From a virus: a DNA stretch of 20,589 nt. Shown piece by piece: positions 14,136 through 19,414 of this stretch. The notes under the pieces are model-generated. The model was not told the DNA's origin. It saw nothing but the letters and a program-made list of their open reading frames with translations, and searched no databases. The stretch's first letter is position 1. Each line of letters starts with the position of its first letter. The stretch spans positions 1 through 20,589 of the IMG/VR virus record IMGVR_UViG_3300048813_000201; one strand, given 5' to 3'. A program made the position numbers and the translations under genes.

Positions 14136-14218
14136 CGGAACTGATTCGAGTTGGCTGGCGCAGGATTGATTTAGATGTTGAATCCTATGTGCCACCGAAA
14201 ACTGGAGGCGTGAAGTAA
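14003..14218 (+). CDS. Hypothetical small phage protein
   Basis: A 71-aa protein (MYPPHMDALGDRVDIARQVA, TVVEWTEGGSPRFMPK, LIRVGWRRIDLDVESYVPPK) has codon use and composition that look more natural than the overlapping frame of the 13836 gene. No good ribosome site precedes ATG 14003. ATG 14018 is an alternative, or the frame may be the continuation of the upstream gene after a shift. Its stop overlaps the next ATG (TAATG). No family is recognised. Confidence 0.5.
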   Translation: MYPPHMDALGDRVDIARQVAEATGTVVEWTEGGSPRFMPKDEALAELIRVGWRRIDLDVESYVPPKTGGVK

Positions 14219-14412
14219 TGGCGGACATTAAGCAAGCCGCAAGATGGATTCAGGAAGACAAGACAGTGGAGCGCGAATCGGCAGCCGGAAAATGGTGGGC
14301 TAGTGCGTGGCACCCCGGCTTATTCATGTGGTGTATTAGTTGCGCAGATGGTGGTGAGCATGAATTAGACTGCTTCGATATTCTTGCCGACGACTGGAGG
14401 ATTGCGCAATGA
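14218..14412 (+). CDS. Small phage protein, weakly Tad2-like (DUF2829-type)
   Basis: This 64-aa protein starts within the previous stop (TAATG). It reads MADIKQAARWIQEDKTVERE, GKWWASAWHPGLFMWCI, then FDILADDWRIAQ. Small phage proteins with an initial helix, a short beta sheet and a terminal D-x-LADDW-I motif include the DUF2829/Tad2 group, whose members can bind the Thoeris signal. The C-terminal match is suggestive, but the N-terminal KxVRRxxW block of that family is not clear here (KTVERESAAGKWW instead). Treat the family as a hypothesis. It overlaps the next gene by ATGA. Confidence 0.55.
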   Translation: MADIKQAARWIQEDKTVERESAAGKWWASAWHPGLFMWCISCADGGEHELDCFDILADDWRIAQ

Positions 14413-15098
14413 CCGAACTCTTCGCCCCACCTCCCACCTACCCCGAATCCGTCCTGCTGTCGATCTACAACCAGTACCCGCGCAAGACCGGCCGCCCAGC
14501 CGCGCTGAAGCGGATTGCCGAGGCCCTCGACCGGATCTGCATGGGGGAAATCGACGGCTCACCGCGGACGACTGCTGAGGCTATTGAGTTCCTGCGGATG
14601 AAGACGGAAGAGGCGCGCCGGCAGATGGGCGCCAGAGAGCAGAAGTTCATTCCGCATTTTGCCACATACCTACATCAGCGACGATACCTGCGAGTGACAC
14701 CCGCACAAGCCGCTGAGATGCCAAAGCGCCTCAAGGCCTGTGTCCGGATTCTGGCTCTCTATCCGAAGATGCCGGGCCTTCAGGTTCTCTCTGATCGAGT
14801 AGAGGCATTTGTCCCCGCTCTTAATGCGATCGACAAAGCTTTGGAGCGGATCGAAGAGAATCCCCTGCGCGCCGGATTCGGCAAGCCGGAAGAGCAGGCG
14901 GAGAAGTTTCTAACGAGTCGTGTTGCGCTTTATCGGGACGCGGTAAGCTTGTGGCCCGTGGAAGAATTGCAATATGTCCCCAACCCACAAAAATGGTTCG
15001 ACGAACAGAGGTTTAATCATGACGAAGCAACTTGGGGTAGACAGCCAAATAACGGATTTAGTGTTGAACGGGACCAACTCAAACGGATACTCCAGTGA
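14409..15098 (+). CDS. Phage protein with YPRK...KFIPH-type helical repeats, possibly replication-linked
   Basis: The 229-aa protein starts with an ATGA overlap. Near the N-terminus lies IYNQYPRKTGRPAALKRIAE, followed by REQKFIPHFATYLHQRRYLR, a pairing common in phage replication-region proteins (YPRK-K-A--A and FIPHP-TWL-Q-RW). Near the C-terminus a similar pattern returns in weaker form: ALYRDAVSLWPVEELQYVPN followed by PQKWFDEQRF, suggesting an internal duplication of the helical unit. The role is unknown, and replication initiation or loader function is possible from the pattern. Its last 80 nt overlap the start of the next gene. Confidence 0.65.
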   Translation: MTELFAPPPTYPESVLLSIYNQYPRKTGRPAALKRIAEALDRICMGEIDGSPRTTAEAIEFLRMKTEEARRQMGAREQKFIPHFATYLHQRRYLRVTPAQAAEMPKRLKACVRILALYPKMPGLQVLSDRVEAFVPALNAIDKALERIEENPLRAGFGKPEEQAEKFLTSRVALYRDAVSLWPVEELQYVPNPQKWFDEQRFNHDEATWGRQPNNGFSVERDQLKRILQ

Positions 15099-15639
15099 CG
15101 CAATGAGGCTGGCTGCAGTTGGGCTTTCATTGATCCGTGAAATTTTCCCCATGCAGCAGGCCGACAGCGACGAGGCTGCTAAATTGAGACTGGAGTTAAT
15201 GGCCGAGCTTGCGAGCGAAGTCGGAGAGCAGCGCTTCGTCAAAGCTGTGCGCGACACGATCAAGGTGAGCCACAGACGGTGGGATGCATCTGTTGCCCGA
15301 ATTCGCGAAATGGCTGGGCTGAGGTACACACCCGATCCGAGTCCAGCAGCGAAGGCATGGGCACTGGTCACCCAGGTATTCATCGACCACTGCCGTACAG
15401 ATGAGAACGGCAATTACAGACTCGAGGAGAAGATCGTCAACTTCGACGGCGTGGCTCGCGTCTTTGCCGTGCCGGAACTTTCGCCGGCGATCAAGCGGGC
15501 GATTCGATCTTTAGGTGGATGGGCGGCAATCGCCGAAGCGTGGCCTGAATTTCACGGGGCAAAATACCGAGACTTCAAGGAACTGTTTAGCGAGGACGAA
15601 CCTGGTCCACGCATGGATTCATTGCAGCGGGTCAAGTAG
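15019..15639 (+). CDS. Hypothetical phage protein, possibly replication-associated
   Basis: This 206-aa protein starts at ATG 15019 (AGAGG 8 nt upstream). An in-frame ATG at 14974 would lengthen an already long 80-nt overlap. The first half is helical (AMRLAAVGLSLIREIFPMQQ, LRLELMAELASEVGEQRFVK). The end carries AIKRAIRSLGGWAAIAEAWP followed by YRDFKELFSED, a block similar to uncharacterised proteins of phage replication regions (LGGW ... DF---Y). No enzymatic motif is visible. It pairs with the 14409 gene in an order that would suit replication organiser and loader proteins, but this is not shown. Confidence 0.6.
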   Translation: MTKQLGVDSQITDLVLNGTNSNGYSSDAMRLAAVGLSLIREIFPMQQADSDEAAKLRLELMAELASEVGEQRFVKAVRDTIKVSHRRWDASVARIREMAGLRYTPDPSPAAKAWALVTQVFIDHCRTDENGNYRLEEKIVNFDGVARVFAVPELSPAIKRAIRSLGGWAAIAEAWPEFHGAKYRDFKELFSEDEPGPRMDSLQRVK

Positions 15640-15670
15640 CGGCATCCGGCGCATAGCCGAGGAGGATGGA

Positions 15671-16009
15671 ATGTCAGAAACCAGCGACATCACCGGCCCG
15701 CTGCTCAAGATGCTCAACCAGGCGGGGCACATGGCAATGCGGATGCCTGTAGGCAAGGTGCAGAAGGGCAAGCACTGGATACAGATGCACGAAGAGGGGA
15801 CAGCCGACATACTCTGCTTTCCGCGCTCCGGTGGCGTGGTGTGGATAGAGACAAAGGCTGCTGACGGTAAGACGCACAAGGAGCGGGCAATCAAGCAGGC
15901 GCAGTTTCGGGACGACGTGCTGGCGCGAGGGCACCGGCACATCTTGGCAAAGAGCATCGACGAAGGCTTGCAGGCGGTTAACCCACCACCCACACAGAGG
16001 AGGAAGTAG
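15671..16009 (+). CDS. VRR-NUC domain nuclease
   Basis: A 112-aa protein with a strong GAGGAGG ribosome site is a single VRR-NUC domain of the PD-(D/E)XK superfamily. It shows an N-terminal helix, the MRMPVGKV strand, GTADILCF with Asp46, GGVVWIETKAADGKTH with Glu60 and Lys62, and the closing QAQFRDDVLARGHRHILAKS. Stand-alone VRR-NUC proteins of phages are thought to act on branched DNA such as Holliday junctions or flaps. The usual neighbour, an SNF2-type helicase, is absent. GT-D replaces the common GTPD (Ala at the Pro position). The next gene starts on the base after its stop. Confidence 0.85.
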   Translation: MSETSDITGPLLKMLNQAGHMAMRMPVGKVQKGKHWIQMHEEGTADILCFPRSGGVVWIETKAADGKTHKERAIKQAQFRDDVLARGHRHILAKSIDEGLQAVNPPPTQRRK

Positions 16010-16282
16010 ATGGCAGAAGCCACTTACACGGTCGAGCAGGCTAAGCGGATCGTGCGCGCGCAGTATCCGCAGGCGCGATGCTGCAAAGAGGGTTACTGGG
16101 GATATGGGGTGTACGCGGGGAAAGAAGAGGATGCAGAGCGCCTTACGTCCTCAGTTATCCCCGGAATGAGTAAGAGAGAAGCGTGGAAGTCTGCCGCGGC
16201 TTTTGTGAGTAAGAGTGAGGCGTGGAAGGATGCGGCGGCGGCTTTTGTGCTCGATAGGGAGACCAGGAAAGGCACCAAATGA
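16010..16282 (+). CDS. Hypothetical small phage protein with an internal duplication
   Basis: This 90-aa protein has GAGGAGG upstream and starts directly after the VRR-NUC stop. The N-terminal part (YTVEQAKRIVRAQYPQARCC, then GYWGYGVYAG) looks like a small fold seen in phage accessory proteins. Residues 54-66 and 67-80 are near-identical units (SKREAWKSAAAFV and SKSEAWKDAAAAFV), arising from a tandem DNA duplication. The C-terminus is therefore an elongated Ala-rich helix. No function is known. Confidence 0.65.
   Translation: MAEATYTVEQAKRIVRAQYPQARCCKEGYWGYGVYAGKEEDAERLTSSVIPGMSKREAWKSAAAFVSKSEAWKDAAAAFVLDRETRKGTK
16169..16249 (+). repeat. Tandem duplication of 39/42 bp inside a coding region
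   Basis: Unit 1 (16169-16207) and unit 2 (16208-16249) both begin AGTAAGAG and end GCTTTTGTG. They differ by a few substitutions and one inserted codon (GCG). The duplication keeps the frame and repeats the SK-EAWK-AAAFV helix. Confidence 0.8.
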
Positions 16283-16623
16283 CACAGCAGGAAGAGTATG
16301 TAAGAGCGCGGTGGGAGCGCGTGTTTGACAGGGAGACGATAGTTGCAGGCCACGGTTGGATGGTACGGCTACCGATCATCTGGCATAAGTCGTTGACGGA
16401 TGGTTATTTCAAAACCAAAGCCGCCGCATGGCAAGCCGCCTACGAATTCACCGTCGCCCGCGAGGAAGAGATACGGCTGCTGGAGGAAGAGATCGCCGAG
16501 ATCGAAGACGACTTAGGCCATCTCCGTGAAAACCTTACACGATTGCGCGGAGTCTATGGCCGCATCCTCGCCCGTCTCCAGCAAGCCTTGGAAGACTTAG
16601 CGAAAGAGATGGTGAAAGCATGA
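16279..16623 (+). CDS. Hypothetical coiled-coil phage protein
   Basis: This 114-aa protein starts with an ATGA overlap. Residues about 1-58 are mixed (WERVFDRETIVAGHGWMVRL, then FKTKAAAWQAAYEFT). Residues about 60-112 form a strong coiled coil with regular heptads (REEEIRLLEEEIAEIEDDLG, LARLQQALEDLAKEM). This suggests an oligomer, but no family is recognised. It is coupled to the next gene by another ATGA. Confidence 0.65.
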   Translation: MTQQEEYVRARWERVFDRETIVAGHGWMVRLPIIWHKSLTDGYFKTKAAAWQAAYEFTVAREEEIRLLEEEIAEIEDDLGHLRENLTRLRGVYGRILARLQQALEDLAKEMVKA

Positions 16624-16967
16624 GCGATTACAAAATGTACGTCTGGCGTGAGCAGCCACTTTACACGGTGATGGCTCATGCAACCAGCGTGGCTTCGGCG
16701 CGGGAGTTGGCATTGGAAGAATGCCGAGGCACAGGCGATGACACCACCCCAATCCGACGCCAAGCGTACATTCGCGTCGAGACTACAAATCCGGAAATCT
16801 TCTACCGCGAGAACGCTGAATTTGTTTTGACGGACAGCGCAGAACTTCAGGAGATGGAGGCGTATTGTGCTGTACTTAGCGAACGGATCAGGGAACTCAC
16901 AGGAATCGCGGGAATCTCCCTTACCCAGTTTCGTTTGACGAAGGCGGCAATGGAGGAGCCCGAATGA
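16620..16967 (+). CDS. Hypothetical phage protein
   Basis: This 115-aa protein is coupled by ATGA overlaps on both sides. The N-terminus (YKMYVWREQPLYTVMAHATS, VASARELALEE) has a strand-helix pattern seen in small phage accessory proteins. The C-terminal third is helical (LQEMEAYCAVLSERIRELTG). No motif is recognised. Confidence 0.6.
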   Translation: MSDYKMYVWREQPLYTVMAHATSVASARELALEECRGTGDDTTPIRRQAYIRVETTNPEIFYRENAEFVLTDSAELQEMEAYCAVLSERIRELTGIAGISLTQFRLTKAAMEEPE

Positions 16968-17188
16968 GCGAGATACAGCGATTTTCAGACGAGGACACGC
17001 GACTAAATCCAGATGACCTGAGATACTACGTGCTCCACGCCGACCACGCCCGCATCGTGAGCGAGTTGGAGCAGCAGCTCAAGACGGCGCGGGAGTTGCT
17101 GCGGAGAGCTAGGGGATTCGTTGGAGTAGTTCACGGTGACTCGGCTGAATCACTGGCAGAGCGCACCGACGCGCACCTTAACCCGTAG
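16964..17188 (+). CDS. Hypothetical small phage accessory protein (coiled-coil core)
   Basis: A 74-aa protein coupled to its neighbour by ATGA. The core helix (HARIVSELEQQLKTARELLR) followed by a variable loop and a terminal DAHL is a format common to short phage accessory proteins that are otherwise undefined. No enzymatic feature is visible. Confidence 0.6.
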   Translation: MSEIQRFSDEDTRLNPDDLRYYVLHADHARIVSELEQQLKTARELLRRARGFVGVVHGDSAESLAERTDAHLNP

Positions 17189-17207
17189 CAGCGAACCAGG
17201 AGAAAAT

Positions 17208-17540
17208 ATGACTAGCGATAACAAGCCGCAGATACCGGATGACCTGCGAGCTTCATATGAATTTGAGACAAGTGGCGATCTTGGATCAAAGGGTACAGGT
17301 AAGTCACGCCTCATCGAGCGCATCGCTCAGCAAGCCGCCGAACTCGCCACATTGCGGGCGGAAAACGCACGGCTGAAAGCGCCGGTCAGCGATGAGGAAG
17401 TGAATATGTTGTTTCACTGCCACAAAGGATTCAATAATAACAGCGGCCATTTATGTGATTGGGGCGCTATTCGCCCGCTACTGAAAGAGTTTGTTGCCTC
17501 CCGCCTATCCGCCCCACAAGAGGAGCCACATGCCGAGTGA
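17208..17540 (+). CDS. Ead/Ea22-like phage accessory protein (tentative)
   Basis: This 110-aa protein starts at the ATG preceded by CCAGGAGAAA; a longer in-frame start at 17136 lies inside the previous gene. A helical segment LIERIAQQAAELATLRAENA, followed by RLKAPVSDEEV, resembles the coiled region of Ead/Ea22-like phage proteins, small accessory products of unknown role. The end holds a possible metal-binding set (FHCHKGFNN, GHLCDWG). It overlaps the Lar-like gene by 11 nt. Confidence 0.55.
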   Translation: MTSDNKPQIPDDLRASYEFETSGDLGSKGTGKSRLIERIAQQAAELATLRAENARLKAPVSDEEVNMLFHCHKGFNNNSGHLCDWGAIRPLLKEFVASRLSAPQEEPHAE

Positions 17541-17880
17541 ATTGAAGCCATGCCCGTTCGATGGAGCGGAAGGAGAGGTTATCGGCGCTGGATTTGGAGA
17601 GCCTGAGTGGAAGCAGATTAGTTGTGTAAAGTGCTGCTGTTCTACTGGGGCATGGGCTACTGAAGCCGAAGCCATCGCCGCATGGAACACCCGCACCCCG
17701 GACCCGCAACTGTCCGCTCTCCAGTGGACGCCCATCGACGCGGAGCATCTGCCGAAGGTGGGAGATGAGGTACTGATGCGGTTTCAATCTGCACTATATG
17801 TGCGAGAGGTGCTAAGCGTATGTGGGCTGGGAAAAGGCTGGACCCACTTCCGCCCGATCAACGCCCCGGAGAAGCTATGA
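17530..17880 (+). CDS. Lar-like zinc-knuckle protein with DUF551-like tail; first knuckle incomplete
   Basis: This 116-aa protein begins with the Lar family pattern LKPCPF-G, an intervening loop, ISCVKC and EAIAAWNTR. Lar proteins of phages alleviate host type I restriction by modulating the modification complex. Here the first knuckle reads CPFDG (Asp11 in place of the usual Cys), while Cys8, Cys32 and Cys35 remain; Cys36 or Cys37 might substitute. The C-terminal half (LQWTPIDAEHLPKVGDEVLM ... WTHFRPI) resembles DUF551, a module often found in the same small phage proteins. It is coupled to its neighbours by short overlaps. Confidence 0.7.
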   Translation: MPSELKPCPFDGAEGEVIGAGFGEPEWKQISCVKCCCSTGAWATEAEAIAAWNTRTPDPQLSALQWTPIDAEHLPKVGDEVLMRFQSALYVREVLSVCGLGKGWTHFRPINAPEKL

Positions 17881-18131
17881 GCAACTTTTTATCGTCTCTC
17901 AGCAGTCACGATTCGCGGCACAATCTTTGCTCCAAGTGCTTCATCGTCGTCATCTTCGTGAATGGTGAATGGCGGCATAACCGCGAGGGATATATCGCCG
18001 ATCACGTAGCGACTCCATGCGGAAAGATATTTGGCGGATGCCGCGAACTCCCACCGTTCAAGGAAATAATAACGGACCCATTTCTAACCCCGGAGCCTAG
18101 CGGCGTGCAGGGGAAGGAGAGAGGACTTTGA
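17877..18131 (+). CDS. Hypothetical Cys-containing phage protein
   Basis: This 84-aa protein starts at the ATG overlapping the Lar-like stop. It shows an N-terminal Cys/His set (HDSRHNLCSKC), a hydrophobic strand (FIVVIFVNGEW), then HVATPCGKIFGGC, so a zinc ribbon is possible. No family is recognised. The stop is overlapped by the TTG of the next gene (TTGA). Confidence 0.6.
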   Translation: MSNFLSSLSSHDSRHNLCSKCFIVVIFVNGEWRHNREGYIADHVATPCGKIFGGCRELPPFKEIITDPFLTPEPSGVQGKERGL

Positions 18132-18256
18132 GCAAACCTAAATCAAAGCTCTGCTGGCGGTGCCGAAAAGGGATGCATTCCTGCTGTACCGGTCACCGCC
18201 GGCTGGGTCACGGTATCTGTGAACGCTGCGAGTGTGACTGCCAATTATGTAAATAA
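18128..18256 (+). CDS. 42-aa Cys-rich zinc-knuckle microprotein
   Basis: This small frame starts at TTG 18128, overlapping the preceding stop (TTGA), with GGAGAGAGGA just upstream. It encodes 42 residues with nine Cys (9, 12, 19, 20, 31, 34, 36, 38, 41) and three His (17, 23, 28): CWRC, HSCCTGH, then CERCECDCQLCK. Such density implies one or two zinc sites. The end pattern C-x2-C-x-C resembles the N-terminal knuckle of the Acb2/Tad1-like protein (CPVCDC). An ATG start at 18173 would give only 27 residues. Function unknown. Confidence 0.6.
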   Translation: MSKPKSKLCWRCRKGMHSCCTGHRRLGHGICERCECDCQLCK

Positions 18257-18269
18257 TCCCGCAAAACCC

Positions 18270-18297
18270 TTCCTTTTTGGCTGCTCGCCTGTAAAAT
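18270..18297 (+). promoter_or_regulatory. Weak candidate promoter before the 18361 gene
   Basis: TTCCTT (18270-18275, 3 of 6) and TAAAAT (18292-18297, 5 of 6) are 16 nt apart, in the first break of more than 100 nt in the second gene run. The -35 is poor, so this is tentative. A transcript would start near 18304, which argues against GTG 18304 as the start codon. Confidence 0.25.
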
Positions 18298-18360
18298 CGC
18301 CGCGTGAGCGCTTCCCTCGTCATCTCGACACCGCTTCCGCCGCCTCCATTCGGAGAGGTT

Positions 18361-19116
18361 ATGGCGCCGGAATCAACTCCGGTCATGGAGTATCATTCCC
18401 AACTCCAAAGCGCCGCGCGCAGTCTGCGGTCGAATCTGGCGAGAATCGCCTATTTTGGCCATCGGATGCGGATGTGCGAAGGGTGGACTTTCCTCGGATT
18501 TGAGGAAGGACCGCGGGGGGAAGAAGCGTACCGGGAAGCGTTGGATATTGCTCGATCGACATTTTACAAGGCAGTTCGCATAGGCCAAGCCCTAAACCAA
18601 CTCTCCCTAGCCGACCTCGAGCGCATCCCCACCTCAAACGCCGAACTCTTGATCCAGGTGGATCCGTCGATTATCCGAGACCACAATTGGGTGAGGGAGG
18701 CGCAACTCCTGAAGCCGAAAGCTATGGCCGAGCTCGTCGCCAGCCGGAATAAAGCCGTTGGCGGCCGAGAGCCGTTGTCCACAATCGTCTTCAAAGTCCC
18801 CTTCCTCGCCAAACAGGCGATGGAGACCATGCTGGAATCGGTCCAAAAGAAGTACGAGTTGTCGAGCAAGGGGCAGGCGCTCGAACTGATGATCGCCGAT
18901 CTACACAATGACGCGAATCTGATTGCTGCGGTTGGCCAAGCACTGCAGTTGCTTCAGGGTGTAGCAAAGTCCATGCAATTCAGGAACTGCGCAACGAACG
19001 ACGAGACTACGTGGCTGGGAATGGCCATGGAGGTGTTGAGTGAGAGCCATGAGAAAGCGGTTCAAACCGCCAGAGAGAAATCCCACGGCGGTAAAGCGAA
19101 TGGAGGACGGTCGTGA
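18361..19116 (+). CDS. Unknown helical phage protein, possibly DNA-binding
   Basis: This 251-aa protein starts at ATG 18361, which has GGAG 5 nt upstream. GTG 18304 (19 extra residues, Ser/Pro-rich) is possible but has no ribosome site. The protein is largely helical: LRSNLARIAYFGHRMRMCEG, ALDIARSTFYKAVRIGQALN (which could be a helix-turn-helix), then LSLADLERIPTSNAELLIQV and a long helical second half with KKYELSSKGQALELMIADLH. The C-terminus is rich in Lys and Gly. Its place before an HNH endonuclease recalls a terminase small subunit, but no large terminase follows, so this remains open. Confidence 0.65.
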   Translation: MAPESTPVMEYHSQLQSAARSLRSNLARIAYFGHRMRMCEGWTFLGFEEGPRGEEAYREALDIARSTFYKAVRIGQALNQLSLADLERIPTSNAELLIQVDPSIIRDHNWVREAQLLKPKAMAELVASRNKAVGGREPLSTIVFKVPFLAKQAMETMLESVQKKYELSSKGQALELMIADLHNDANLIAAVGQALQLLQGVAKSMQFRNCATNDETTWLGMAMEVLSESHEKAVQTAREKSHGGKANGGRS

Positions 19117-19414
19117 AATCTGTCTTCAGAATGCGGCGGGGCGGCATGAATACAAGCACCGCAAGATGCTTTGTTGGCAGCGTCAGAACGGACTTTGCAG
19201 TTTATGTTCTCTCCCTGTTTCGTTGGTTGACTGCACCTTTGACCACGCTCAAGGGAGAACTTCTGGACATAAAGACGAGAGGATTGTCGATGAAAAAGGG
19301 AATCCACAAAATTCCATTTGCCACAAGAAATGCAACTCCAAGAAAGGCAGCCGCCATTTTCAGCCGCCTATCCCTCGCGGCTTCGATCCTCCTATTGAGT
19401 TCGAGCGCGATTAG
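19049..19414 (+). CDS. HNH endonuclease
   Basis: This protein of about 121 aa starts at ATG 19049. GTG 19040 three codons upstream has a better-spaced GGAGG and is a real alternative. The core is typical of small phage HNH enzymes: a basic N-terminus (RKRFKPPERNPTAVKRMEDG), a zinc pair CSLC (Cys50, Cys53), FDHAQGR with the catalytic His66, then the second half NSICHKKCNSKKGSRHF with the CxxxC zinc pair (Cys91, Cys95) and Asn96. These enzymes nick DNA with one divalent metal and often assist packaging. It overlaps the previous gene by 68 nt, and the next gene begins 125 nt before its end. Confidence 0.85.
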   Translation: MRKRFKPPERNPTAVKRMEDGREICLQNAAGRHEYKHRKMLCWQRQNGLCSLCSLPVSLVDCTFDHAQGRTSGHKDERIVDEKGNPQNSICHKKCNSKKGSRHFQPPIPRGFDPPIEFERD

